Shown here in pieces: positions 1 through 8,453 of a stretch of DNA of 40,357 nt. Position 1 is the first letter of the stretch, and each line of letters begins with the position of its first letter. The DNA is from an uncultured Bacteroidota bacterium. GTDB lineage: Bacteria; Bacteroidota; Bacteroidia; Bacteroidales; CG2-30-32-10. The stretch lies in NCBI GenBank assembly GCA_903847905.1, contig CAINEZ010000266.1, positions 1 through 40,357 on the forward strand, in the 5' to 3' direction. The notes under the pieces are model-generated. The model was not told the DNA's origin and ran no database searches. It was given only the letters and a program-made list of their open reading frames with translations. A program made the position numbers and the translations under genes.

Positions 1-10
1 GTAATAAGTT

Positions 11-351
11 AAAAGGCATAAGGCATAAGTTATAAGGCATAAAGGAAATAGTAAAGTAATATCAACCAATATCAATCAATATTTATAAAAAAACAATTAA
101 TATTTTTCGTGAAAATTCTTGAAATTAGTGGACAACAAACAACAAACAATTTTCAATGACAATGAAAAAAGACAAAAGTGAAAAGGCATAAGGTATATGG
201 TATAAGGGAAATAGTAAAGTAATATCAACCGATATCAATCAATATTTATAAAAAAACAATTAATATTTTTCGTGAAAATTCGTGAAATTAGTGGACAACA
301 AACAATAATCAACAAACAATTTTCAATGAAAATGAAAAAAAGACAAAAGTG
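11..351. repeat. Tandem duplication, two copies of about 170 bp
   Basis: Copy 1 (11-180) and copy 2 (181-351) are nearly identical, differing by a few substitutions and a short indel near 302-309. A third copy appears to start at 352 and breaks down after about 30 bases. Each copy begins with AAAAGGCATAAGG-like text and contains the motif CGTGAAAATTCKTGAAATTAGTGG (108-131 and 271-294; the internal base differs). No open reading frame crosses it. Similar CACGAATTTTT text recurs at 9414-9440, so part of the unit belongs to a dispersed family. Confidence 0.9.
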
Positions 352-420
352 AAAAGGCAAAAGGTATAAGGATAAACGGTAAAAAGTGCCAAGCCCCAAG
401 TCCCAAGTCCCAAGAACTTA
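352..420. repeat. AAGGTATAAGG and CCAAGTC short tandem repeats
   Basis: A decaying AAGGYATAAGG stretch (352-380) runs into tandem CCAAGTC-type units (388-415). The same CCAAG-type tandem occurs on the other side of the DUF4301 gene at 2201-2231, and the AAGGTAT type recurs at 27039-27135. The stretch from 420 to 640 upstream of the gene shows no clear promoter box or RNA. Confidence 0.75.
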
Positions 421-640
421 GGCATACGCTACAAGTCCTTTTTGAATTTTGTTCCAATAATTATCGGAATGAAATTTTGAATTTGGAACTTGTTTTTTTG
501 TATAATTGTCAACTATTAATTGTAAAGGTTATTTAACCTGCTAATATTGGGCTCACATAAAGTAAGGAAAACAGTACTTGGTTTGCAATACTATTTTCTT
601 TTTACATTTACAGAATACCATAAAAACAAAATCGAATTTT

Positions 641-2188
641 ATGTTTACGGGAAAAGATTTTATTCAAATCAGTGAGAAAGGTATTAAGCCTGACGTGATA
701 GAAAAGCAGGTAAAATACTTTATTAAAGGGTTTCCTTATATATTTTTATATTCCCCTGCAACAATTGAAAACAAAGGGATCGTCAAGTTAAGCAGCAGTA
801 AAATCAAACAATTAAATGACGATTTTGATGAAGTAATTTTAAAAAGAAATGTAATAAAATTTGTTCCTGCTTCCGGAGCTGCGAGTCGTATGTTTAAAAC
901 ACTGTTTTTATTTCGCGAAAATTATGATGGTTCCGAAAAAGCATACCAAGAATTCCTGAACGATAAAAGTTTTAATTCGGCGCATAAATTTATAAGTGAA
1001 ATAAAAAAATTCGCTTTTTATAACGACCTTAAAAATATTATGTCATCTGAAAATATTGACATTGATAAATGTATAGATAGTAAAGAATATAACACTGTCA
1101 TTGATTTTTTATTATTTGAAAAAGGACTTAATTATTCTTCTTTGCCAAAGGGCTTGCTGAAGTTTCATAGCTATGGCGGCATTTCGCGTACTGCATTTGA
1201 GGAACATTTTGTTGAAGCGGCAAATTATTCAAGAGATAGTGAAAACCATGCGGCTATTCATTTTACTATATCAACTGAACATATTGAAAAATTCGATTCT
1301 TTATTAAAAAAAGTTCTAGGCGAATATGAGAGATCATTTAATATAAAATATTATGTAACATATTCCATACAGAAATCTTCAACAGATACAATTGCAGTTG
1401 ATTTGAATAATGAGCCTTTCAGGGAAACAGACGGATCATTATTATTCAGACCCGGTGGACATGGCGCTTTGCTTGAAAATATGAATGACCTTAGAGGAGA
1501 TATTATTTTTGTTAAAAACATTGACAACATCGTTCCTGACAGATTGAAACATGAAACTTACTTGTATAAAAAGGCGCTTGCCGTGTATCTTTCAGAGCTT
1601 CAGGAAAAGATCCATGCGTATTTAAAAATATTGAATACAGGGAATGCAGACGAGGATTTAGTTTCGGAAATAATTACGTTTGCAGGAGAAAAACTGAAAA
1701 TTTCCGAAAATAATATAAATGAATTTGATAAAGCTGAAAAAATAAATTTCCTTTTTTCTAAATTAAACCGGCCAATACGAATTTGTGGTATGGTGAAAAA
1801 TGAAGGCGAGCCTGGCGGAGGACCATTTTGGGTGAAAGATAACAAAGGTGAAATCTCATTGCAAATTGTAGAGTCATCACAGGTAAATTTTGCAGATACT
1901 TCACAAAAAGAAATATTTAATAATTCAACTCATTTTAACCCTGTAGATCTTGTTTGTGGGGTTAAAGATTTTAAAGGAAATAATTTCGATCTTACCAAAT
2001 ACACTGATCCGGAAACAGGTTTTATATCCATTAAATCGAAAGATGGTAAAGATATGAAAGCTCTTGAACTTCCGGGTTTATGGAATGGCGCAATGGCAGA
2101 CTGGATAACGATCTTTGTTGAAGTACCCGTTATTACTTTTAATCCGGTAAAGATTATAAACGATTTGTTGAGGAAAGAGCATCAATAG
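641..2188 (+). CDS. DUF4301 family protein
   Basis: Predicted 515-aa cytoplasmic protein with no signal peptide or membrane segment. The conserved N-terminal stretch KFVPASGAASRMFK is the hallmark I associate with DUF4301, a family found mainly in Bacteroidota. Its glycine-rich motif resembles the nucleotide-binding loop of sugar-phosphate nucleotidyltransferases. Further conserved-looking motifs are RPGGHGALLENMNDL (middle), a GEPGGGPFW segment and an ELPGLWNGAMADW segment near the C terminus. No biochemical role is established to my knowledge, and a nucleotidyltransferase-like activity is only inference. The frame is open back to a TTG at 578, but the ATG at 641 begins MFTGKDFIQ and is the likelier start. 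The gene stands alone, converging on the thioredoxin gene, and is bracketed by CCAAG repeats on both sides. Confidence 0.85.
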   Translation: MFTGKDFIQISEKGIKPDVIEKQVKYFIKGFPYIFLYSPATIENKGIVKLSSSKIKQLNDDFDEVILKRNVIKFVPASGAASRMFKTLFLFRENYDGSEKAYQEFLNDKSFNSAHKFISEIKKFAFYNDLKNIMSSENIDIDKCIDSKEYNTVIDFLLFEKGLNYSSLPKGLLKFHSYGGISRTAFEEHFVEAANYSRDSENHAAIHFTISTEHIEKFDSLLKKVLGEYERSFNIKYYVTYSIQKSSTDTIAVDLNNEPFRETDGSLLFRPGGHGALLENMNDLRGDIIFVKNIDNIVPDRLKHETYLYKKALAVYLSELQEKIHAYLKILNTGNADEDLVSEIITFAGEKLKISENNINEFDKAEKINFLFSKLNRPIRICGMVKNEGEPGGGPFWVKDNKGEISLQIVESSQVNFADTSQKEIFNNSTHFNPVDLVCGVKDFKGNNFDLTKYTDPETGFISIKSKDGKDMKALELPGLWNGAMADWITIFVEVPVITFNPVKIINDLLRKEHQ

Positions 2189-2200
2189 ACGGCTAATTAT

Positions 2201-2231
2201 AAGTTCCAAGCTCCAAGTTCCAAGCTCCAAG
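2201..2231. repeat. CCAAGTT/CCAAGCT tandem repeat
   Basis: Four alternating AAGTTCC and AAGCTCC units lie directly after the DUF4301 stop codon. They are related to the CCAAGTC units at 388-415, so the gene is flanked by members of one repeat family. Confidence 0.8.
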
Positions 2232-2272
2232 ACTTATTCTACAAAGTTTTGTATTGACTTTATGGACAGGCA

Positions 2273-3706
2273 CTAATTCTTCTTTTCCTTTTCTGATGCT
2301 TTCTCATCTTTCTTGAATTGCATATCAAGGAATTCTTTAAGTTGTTCAACACTCAATCTCTTGGCAAGAATTTTTTTGTTTTCATCAAGAAGGTATATTA
2401 CAGGAGTGCTGTATATATCGTAGGTTGTGTGAAACCCTGTTGTATTTTGAACATCCATTACATTAATCCAGTTAAGCTTATTGTCAATAATGTACTTTTT
2501 CCAATGATCAACATTAGGATCTGTGTCAAAAGCGTACACTTCAAAACTCTTTGTTTTGATTGAGTCATACAATGCTTTTAGTTTTGGAGTTTCTTTCTGG
2601 CAATGACCACATGTAGGATCCCAGAAATAAAGCACTGTATATTTTGCAGGAATATTATAGAGTGTAATAAAAACTCCGCCTGTATCGGGGGCAGTAATAT
2701 TAGGAATCTTAGTATTAAGGAGTAGTTCTTTCAATATTTTGGCGCGTGAAATTATTTTTTCTAGATTTACAGGGGTTACCCAATATGCCTGATTAGTCAT
2801 ATAATATTTTCCAACAAGATGGACAAAAATAGCATCAAACCCCATTATATTTGATGTTTCCGACCAATTTGTAAAATACCATACTATATATTTGAACACT
2901 TCTTTGTTTGCGCTGGCTTTTGAAATTAACAAATCAGCTTCTTTTATTATTGAATCCGGATGCTGAACTACAAGTGTTGTTACATATTGTTTTATTTTAT
3001 TATGAAAAACCGGTGTTCTTAAAAGCCTTTCATCTGAAAAATCTATATTATCAAGAAAATGATTCTTGTAATACTTGTAAGCGAAAGTCGAATCTTTTTT
3101 ACCATTATCCAACAAAGGAGCTTCAGGAATTTCGGGATCATAGGATGTTTTGAAAATTTTGGAAAGGAAAGTCAGAGGGTGATTCTTTATATAATCAAGC
3201 TTGTAGTTTATAATTTCTTTATCTATTACATCAATTTTGTTCTGCAATAATTTTGTTGAATCTTTATTGTCTTTAGATTTTTGCATAGCATCCCGTAATG
3301 GAGTCACTTCTTTTTGTTTTTCATTAATAAATTTCAGGTAATCATAAAACAGCTGGTTGTCGGCAGAACCTTTTACCTTCATTTTGCCTATAAAATCGGA
3401 GGTATCGGTTTCTAAAGAAAAGGATTGTTCTTTATCAACAATTATTTCGAAATATTTTTTTGCCGGTGTAATGATAAGGTAAACTCCCCCGGGAAGAGCT
3501 TCTTCGCCGACGAATTCAAAGTTTCCTCTGGAGTCAACCTTTGCAGTATCTAAAATATACTGCTTGTCACCATAATAATTACCAAAATAGCAAACAGTAT
3601 CTTTAATGCCGGCTATTTTTACTTTTATACTGTGCTTTGGTTTTCCGGCTATAAGTAAAACCGGAATAAGCAATCCAAACAGAAGAATAAAATTTATTTT
3701 TCTCAT
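2273..3706 (-). CDS. Secreted TlpA/ResA-like thioredoxin with DUF4369 and DUF5106-type N-terminal parts
   Basis: Predicted 477-aa exported thiol-disulfide oxidoreductase. Residues 1-21 form a signal peptide with a hydrophobic core. Residues about 25-120 look like the DUF4369 beta-domain (DTVCYFGNYYGDKQYILDTA), residues about 120-330 are helical and DUF5106-like, and residues about 335-465 form a thioredoxin fold with active site WDPTCGHC (Cys366 and Cys369). A cis-proline motif STPVIYLLDE follows. The tail from about 466 is lysine-rich. Proteins of this layout are common in Bacteroidota and act in the periplasm on cysteines of exported proteins or cytochromes; the substrate here is unknown. 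The gene is monocistronic and convergent with DUF4301. The ATG at 3706 gives a complete signal peptide. A weak promoter is noted at 3736-3772. Confidence 0.9.
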   Translation of the reverse strand: MRKINFILLFGLLIPVLLIAGKPKHSIKVKIAGIKDTVCYFGNYYGDKQYILDTAKVDSRGNFEFVGEEALPGGVYLIITPAKKYFEIIVDKEQSFSLETDTSDFIGKMKVKGSADNQLFYDYLKFINEKQKEVTPLRDAMQKSKDNKDSTKLLQNKIDVIDKEIINYKLDYIKNHPLTFLSKIFKTSYDPEIPEAPLLDNGKKDSTFAYKYYKNHFLDNIDFSDERLLRTPVFHNKIKQYVTTLVVQHPDSIIKEADLLISKASANKEVFKYIVWYFTNWSETSNIMGFDAIFVHLVGKYYMTNQAYWVTPVNLEKIISRAKILKELLLNTKIPNITAPDTGGVFITLYNIPAKYTVLYFWDPTCGHCQKETPKLKALYDSIKTKSFEVYAFDTDPNVDHWKKYIIDNKLNWINVMDVQNTTGFHTTYDIYSTPVIYLLDENKKILAKRLSVEQLKEFLDMQFKKDEKASEKEKKN

Positions 3707-3735
3707 GAAAACTATGGTGTTAAATTTATGCAGGA

Positions 3736-3772
3736 CAAAAGTATAAAAAAAGACTATAAAAAATTCTACAAA
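3736..3772 (-). promoter_or_regulatory. Candidate promoter of the thioredoxin gene
   Basis: On the minus strand TACTTTTG (3743-3736) matches the Bacteroidota -7 box TAnnTTTG, with TTTG (3772-3769) upstream. The spacer of about 25 bases is longer than the usual 17-23, so this is tentative. Confidence 0.35.
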
Positions 3773-3839
3773 TGAATATTAAAATTTGTTAAAGAAAAAA
3801 GAAATATCCTTTAGAATTATTTTAAAATTTCGTAATGAG

Positions 3840-3982
3840 TAATACCGATAGCACATTCAATATAGCCCAATTGCGACTTCGTCTTATTGAACTATTTTCA
3901 TAGCCTGTCCCGTACCGTAGGTCGGGATAGCATCGGCATAATTTATTTTTTTTAGACTAAAAAATAAATACAATTGGTATAA
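3840..3982. mobile_element. MITE-like element with imperfect TATACC-type terminal inverted repeats and a nested palindrome
   Basis: The left end TAATACCGAT and the right end ATTGGTATAA are imperfect inverted repeats. The right 30 bases (3953-3982) recur exactly and inverted at 40320-40349, and the match ends at GGTATAA in both copies, which supports that as the element boundary. Inside, TTCAATA (3867-3873) pairs with TATTGAA. A GC-rich palindrome, TCCCGTACC..GGTCGGGA (about 3907-3927), is flanked by direct ATAGC copies, as if inserted with a 5-bp duplication. No coding potential. Confidence 0.65.
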
Positions 3983-4048
3983 CTGATTTTACACGTAGTT
4001 TATATTTTTTTATTAATGTTGACCAAGGGCTCGTCCCAATACTTTGAC

Positions 4049-4165
4049 AGGGCTTCGATTAGGCTTCGATAAACTCAGCCTGACATTACTCAGCCTGACA
4101 ATGCTCAGCCTGACATTACTCAGCCTGACAATGCCAGCAATGGCGGAATAACTCTGCCTGACTTC
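4049..4165. repeat. CTCAGCCTGACAWT tandem repeat
   Basis: Starting from CTTCGATAAACTCAGCC, the unit CTCAGCCTGACATTA/CTCAGCCTGACAATG occurs about four times (4074-4132), followed by a degenerate CTCTGCCTGAC. The related text TTCGATAAACTCAGGCTGACA occurs inverted at about 35024-35047, inside the element between the kinase and response regulator genes. This is a dispersed unit amplified locally. No gene lies in the rest of the 3707-4438 spacer. Confidence 0.85.
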
Positions 4166-4273
4166 TATAATTTTGTATTCATTACTAAATTTGAAAGCTT
4201 AAATTCAGGTAATTAAATACAATTTAACGAGTAAAATAAATTAATAATATAACACCAAATAAATTTTTATAGC

Positions 4274-4281
4274 TATATTTG
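4274..4281 (+). promoter_or_regulatory. -7 box TATATTTG of the first surface-protein gene
   Basis: TATATTTG matches TAnnTTTG. No convincing -33 TTG is present. It lies in a stretch of about 30 bases (ATTTTTAYRGYTATATTTG..CTAATCAAA) that is almost repeated at 5822-5848 upstream of the next gene. The predicted leader to the start codon is about 150 bases and contains ATCCC..GGGAT arms (4312-4333). Confidence 0.5.
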
Positions 4282-4438
4282 TCTAATCAAAAAAATGTTC
4301 TGAATCCCGTCCTGAAATATAGAGAAGGGATAATTTGAATTTAGTATCCAAAATTAAATTTTCAAATAACATCTTAAATGAATCTTGAGTGTCTGCAAGA
4401 ATGAAAAAATACATTGACCTTAAATAATTAATTATAAA

Positions 4439-5749
4439 ATGCAATCATATAAAGGAAAAGAGTATGTTACTATTTGCGTAATTTTAATTAGTGCATTACT
4501 TTTTTTATTTGTTATCCCTTCTTCCTTTAGTCAAAATGTGGTTAATAACGGAGATAATATTGTTATAAATCAGGGAGCAAATGTTGTTATTTCGGGCGAC
4601 TATACCAATCTTACTTCAAACGGCGACGGAAAAATAGACCTTGACGGGGAAATACTAATTAATGGAAATTGGAAAAACAATGCTTCAGATAATGTATTTA
4701 TAAATACTGAACCTGTTCCTGATGGCTATGTTATTATGAGAGGATCGCTTCCGCAATACATAGGTGGCGCCAACTCTACAAATTTCGAGAATCTTTCTCT
4801 TGTTAATTCAAAGAAAACATTACTGGTTACAAATTGTGAAGTTAAGGGAATCCTTGCATTGGATGCTGTTTTGGATCTAAACAAAAAGAAAATAATAATC
4901 GATAACAGTTCTCCATCTTCAATAAATTATATCAGTAATTATATTTTGAGCGAAACTTCCCCGCTTGACGGCTATGGTGAAGTTCAGTGGAACATCGGTA
5001 ACTCGGTAAACACCTACAAAATACCTTTTGGCTCGGGAGAAGCAAATAACGATGACCTGGAATTAGCTTTATCAACAAAAACTTCCGGGCTTCCTTCATC
5101 AGGCAGTATTTCGTTTGCAACGTATCCAACGGATTGCAATAACGATATTCTTCCAACCGGCGTTATGTCGTTAGATTATGATGCTTCATTAGTTGCCAAC
5201 CGGTATTGGATAATTAACCCTGAATATTCTATTTCTAAACCAAACATTGATATAATATTTCAATATACTATGAATGATGTGGATGCCTGTAACCAAAATA
5301 TTACCCGGGAAAATCTTAAAGCCATTAGATACAATACTTCCCTTTTTACATGGGGCGATATACCTCCTTCAGGGCTTGCCAACAAAAATGCAAAAACTGT
5401 TTCGGTAAACAATGTCTTACAAAATGATTTTTTTGCTCCATGGGCTTTGGTTGAATCGCCTACAATAAATTTTTTCATTCCCAATGCCTTTACTCCGGGT
5501 AATGATAATTTAAATGATTTTTTTGGTCCTGTAGGGATAGATATAACTAAATATACTTTTACAATGTACATTTTTGACAGATGGGGAGGAATGATATTTA
5601 AAACCGAAAAAATTGATCAGTTTTGGAATGGGAAACTTGCCGGCAGTAATGAATTTGCCCCGATTGGGGTTTACGCCTGGCTGATCACACTATGTGACCA
5701 AAACAAACAAAAACACGATTATGAAGGAACTGTAACACTTATAAGGTAA
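4439..5749 (+). CDS. Secreted protein with C-terminal CHU_C (T9SS type B sorting) domain
   Basis: Predicted 436-aa exported surface protein. Residues 1-32 form a signal peptide with a long hydrophobic core ending near SFSQN. Residues about 33-340 are beta-rich and lack a family I recognise; the asparagine-rich start (NNGDNIVINQGANVVISGDY) suggests a beta-helix or filament-like surface module. Residues about 345-436 form a CHU_C domain: FFIPNAFTPGNDNLNDFF, then MYIFDRWGGMIF, then GVYAWLITL and a final GTVTLIR. Such domains direct proteins through the type IX secretion system to the cell surface in gliding and related Bacteroidota. The domain is the same type as the end of the 16094-18778 product. 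The binding target is unknown. Confidence 0.9.
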   Translation: MQSYKGKEYVTICVILISALLFLFVIPSSFSQNVVNNGDNIVINQGANVVISGDYTNLTSNGDGKIDLDGEILINGNWKNNASDNVFINTEPVPDGYVIMRGSLPQYIGGANSTNFENLSLVNSKKTLLVTNCEVKGILALDAVLDLNKKKIIIDNSSPSSINYISNYILSETSPLDGYGEVQWNIGNSVNTYKIPFGSGEANNDDLELALSTKTSGLPSSGSISFATYPTDCNNDILPTGVMSLDYDASLVANRYWIINPEYSISKPNIDIIFQYTMNDVDACNQNITRENLKAIRYNTSLFTWGDIPPSGLANKNAKTVSVNNVLQNDFFAPWALVESPTINFFIPNAFTPGNDNLNDFFGPVGIDITKYTFTMYIFDRWGGMIFKTEKIDQFWNGKLAGSNEFAPIGVYAWLITLCDQNKQKHDYEGTVTLIR

Positions 5750-5830
5750 TTCAACAATTTTAATTTTTTTAATTGATGCAATTTTTACGAATAAAATAAA
5801 TATTTTTTTTACCAAATGAATTTTTACCGT

Positions 5831-5838
5831 TATATTTG
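5831..5838 (+). promoter_or_regulatory. -7 box TATATTTG of the glycine-rich protein gene
   Basis: TATATTTG followed by TCTAATCAAAA, the same arrangement as at 4274-4281. The leader to the ATG is about 87 bases and contains CCCG..CGGGATAA text comparable to the leader of the preceding gene. No good -33 TTG is visible at the expected distance. Confidence 0.5.
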
Positions 5839-5925
5839 TCTAATCAAAATTTGTCCGGAACCCCGAAATTTTAGGACGGAACGTGACGGGATAACTGGAA
5901 TTCAACAAAAAATAAAACCATATTA

Positions 5926-7719
5926 ATGAACAAATTTGATAGAATAATTATCATTGCTGTTTTTTTAGTAATATCTATATTTTCTAATGCACAGAACAAT
6001 GTAGGTATAAATCCCGATGGCTCATTACCTGATCCATCAGCGGCACTTGATGTGGTTGCCTCTGATAAAGGGTTGCTGATACCCAGGTTAACATCAGTTC
6101 AAAGGGTGGCAATACCTAATCCCGCTAATGGATTAGTGGTTTATGATACAGACTCATTATGTTTTTTCTTTTTTCGTGTTACTTCTAATCTATGGGTTTC
6201 TTTATGCAGTGATCCCATAGGATGTGAAACTAACAATACAGTGATTAAATCAAATGGCGTTTCAACAGTGTGCAGCCAGATCACTGATAATGGAATCAGT
6301 GTGGGAATAAACAATGTAAATCCTGATTCAACGGCATTGCTGGATGTAAATGCAAATAACCAAGGAGTCCTTTTTCCGCGCCTTACCTCAAGCCAAAAAA
6401 ACTCCATCGTTAATCCGGCTACAGGGCTTACAATATATTGCACTACCGATAGCGTCATTGAATTTTTTGACGGAACGTGTTGGCGACCAAGTTACTCAAC
6501 GAACTGCGACAATTGCAATTTTCAAATGTCCTTAAATCATAATGCCGACACTGTTAATATGGCAATAACCGATTCAGCAACGGTTCAGTTGACTATAAAT
6601 CAAAATTCCGGTAATCCTCAAAATATAGTTTTTTCTGTGTTAGGTAATATTCCTGAAGGCTTAACTTATACCATCGGTACAAATCCTATGCTCTCAAGCG
6701 GTACAACTGACATAACTTTTCATGCGAGTCCAATTACTCCTGCCGGAACTTATACATATATTATAGTAGGATTTTGTGGCAGCACAATTCACTCTTTGAT
6801 TTATACACTAACAATAACGCCTTGTTATCAGGTTCAGGTTTTAAGTTACACAACCAATTTTGACCTTTCACAAGCTTTCTATGCCGCTTATCCCAGCGCT
6901 CCGCATAATTCTCCGGTTTGTGTTGAGTGTATCATAGGTACTGGAATATATGTTGCATCCGATAGTACAAATATTCCTGCGTTTACCACAGGTGTTCTCC
7001 CTGCAGGATCGCATGTATCTATTGTAAATTATGGAAATATTATCGGAAAGGGAGGCGATGGAGGAATAGCATGGGATCCTGCTCAAGGTTGGACTGGAGC
7101 CGGGTTGAATGGAGGAAATGCAATTGATCTTACTATCAATTCTACCATCCTCAATTACTCTTATATTTTTGGCGGTGGGGGTGGCGGAGATGCAATGGCA
7201 TTCTCATATTCCTATTTAATTCCTGTTGTAAACATAACATTTGGGATATTTGTAGGTGCAGGTGGTGGTGGTGGTGCCGGTGGTGGAATAATAGGAGGGG
7301 CTGGCGGGAATGTGCCAAACATGATCGGAATTTTATTGTATTCACCAGGTTCAGACGGAACGACTAGTATTTTTGGCTTAGGTGGAGCGGGAGGAGATCT
7401 TAACTATCCTTTCCCATTTCAACAAGGACCTGTTATTATTACTATTACACCTGATGCAAAAGGAGGAACTGGAGGTAACTACGGAGCTAACGGAACACAA
7501 GGACATTTGTCGATATTTTTTTCCGTATCTATGGAGGTCAATATTCCTTTTGTTGGTCCAGTCATTATACCGTTAGTTAATAATTTATCTGTTCCGATTC
7601 CCTTTTCTCCTCCTCCTTGGGGTATTGCAGGATACGCTGTCAAGACAAATGGTTTTACAACAAATATCCAGGATAACACGTATAATACTTCTTCTTTGAA
7701 AGGAAAGGTAGGTCCATAA
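5926..7719 (+). CDS. Secreted glycine-rich protein with duplicated N-terminal module
   Basis: Predicted 597-aa exported protein of unknown function. Residues 1-23 are a signal peptide (cleavage likely after SNAQ). Two related modules follow, at residues about 26-95 (VGINPDG..ALDVVASDKGLLIPRLTSVQR) and about 125-190 (VGINNVNPDS..LLDVNANNQGVLFPRLTSSQK). This layout, common in Bacteroidota secreted proteins, recalls tail-fibre-like trimer stalks. The middle (about 200-300) is beta-rich and threonine-rich. Residues about 365-530 contain several glycine-rich runs (GGGGGG, GAGGGGGAGGG, GGAGGN). No CHU_C or other sorting domain is seen at the C terminus. It shares a promoter/leader with the preceding surface-protein gene, so the two are probably co-expressed and may act together at the cell surface. 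The function is not known. Confidence 0.8.
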   Translation: MNKFDRIIIIAVFLVISIFSNAQNNVGINPDGSLPDPSAALDVVASDKGLLIPRLTSVQRVAIPNPANGLVVYDTDSLCFFFFRVTSNLWVSLCSDPIGCETNNTVIKSNGVSTVCSQITDNGISVGINNVNPDSTALLDVNANNQGVLFPRLTSSQKNSIVNPATGLTIYCTTDSVIEFFDGTCWRPSYSTNCDNCNFQMSLNHNADTVNMAITDSATVQLTINQNSGNPQNIVFSVLGNIPEGLTYTIGTNPMLSSGTTDITFHASPITPAGTYTYIIVGFCGSTIHSLIYTLTITPCYQVQVLSYTTNFDLSQAFYAAYPSAPHNSPVCVECIIGTGIYVASDSTNIPAFTTGVLPAGSHVSIVNYGNIIGKGGDGGIAWDPAQGWTGAGLNGGNAIDLTINSTILNYSYIFGGGGGGDAMAFSYSYLIPVVNITFGIFVGAGGGGGAGGGIIGGAGGNVPNMIGILLYSPGSDGTTSIFGLGGAGGDLNYPFPFQQGPVIITITPDAKGGTGGNYGANGTQGHLSIFFSVSMEVNIPFVGPVIIPLVNNLSVPIPFSPPPWGIAGYAVKTNGFTTNIQDNTYNTSSLKGKVGP

Positions 7720-7749
7720 ATATTTTTAAAATATTAATATTTTTTACAA

Positions 7750-8367
7750 ATGAATATTGCAAATAATATAAAATTCACAATCGCTTTTTTGCTAATAACA
7801 TTTTCTTTTGTTGCAAATGCCCAGAACAGTTTTGAAGGCGAACTTTTTTTGCAAACAGAAACATACAACAAAGATTTTAAAGAAGATGCAAGCATTACTT
7901 GGTATATAAAAAACGGCAAGCATCGCATGGATTACAGTATTGGCGGTAAGTATAGTTACTCTTACTCCATAATAGTTAACAACAATACTGCCAATATGTA
8001 TTCTAAAAAAGAAGGCAAAACCATGATTACTCCTTTACCATTAAATACAACAGAAGTTGCAATAAGTTATACTATCGATAGTGAAGATAAAAATATAAAA
8101 CTTGGTAACTTTATATGTACTAAATATAATTTAACTGTTGCCGACGGTACCATTGAAATATGGCTTGCCGAACAAACGCAGCTTACCACTGAATCATTCC
8201 CTGCTTTCATGCAAAATGGTTATTTAAAAATTATTTCAGGTTTGGACTCTCAGGCTTTTCCTATAAAGATTGTTAAAAATGACAGTTCAGGTAAATTAGT
8301 ATTCTCTCAAACTATTACTGCCATCAATCCAAAAATAGTTCCTGATTCAATGTTTGTGATTCAATAA
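7750..8367 (+). CDS. Secreted DUF4412-like protein
   Basis: Predicted 205-aa exported protein, with signal peptide at residues 1-24 (cleavage near ANAQN). The mature part starts SFEGELFLQTETYNKD and continues with TWYIKNGKHRMDY, then NNNTANMYSKKEGKTMI. That pattern (short beta-strands measuring an ion or metal state, then an MYSKKEGK-type line) is what I associate with DUF4412 proteins. The last third (EIWLAEQTQLTTESFPAF) is also typical. Role unknown; periplasmic or outer-membrane associated. It begins 30 bases after the glycine-rich gene and may be read from the same transcript. Confidence 0.7.
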   Translation: MNIANNIKFTIAFLLITFSFVANAQNSFEGELFLQTETYNKDFKEDASITWYIKNGKHRMDYSIGGKYSYSYSIIVNNNTANMYSKKEGKTMITPLPLNTTEVAISYTIDSEDKNIKLGNFICTKYNLTVADGTIEIWLAEQTQLTTESFPAFMQNGYLKIISGLDSQAFPIKIVKNDSSGKLVFSQTITAINPKIVPDSMFVIQ

Positions 8368-8419
8368 ACATCTTTCCAAATAAATTGTTATAAATATTTT
8401 CAGTCGTTTGGTTTTTTTA

Positions 8420-8427
8420 TATCTTTG
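8420..8427 (+). promoter_or_regulatory. -7 box TATCTTTG of the SHOCT-protein gene
   Basis: TATCTTTG matches TAnnTTTG and places a transcription start about 20 bases before the ATG at 8454. The nearest upstream TTG elements (8385 and 8408) are at the wrong distance, so only the -7 element is supported. Confidence 0.5.
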
Positions 8428-8453
8428 AAACTACGAACCGAAATAATTTGAAC

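Noticed and set aside
4061-4132. Possible CRISPR array from the tandem repeats
   Set aside because: Units are contiguous with no unique spacers and no cas genes are present.
5926-7719. Phage tail fibre gene
   Set aside because: It has a signal peptide and no phage genes nearby; the GLLIPRLTS-type module is also common in secreted Bacteroidota proteins.
7719-7749. Terminator after the glycine-rich gene
   Set aside because: The AATATTTT/AAAATATT palindrome is purely A/T with almost no loop, too weak to call.
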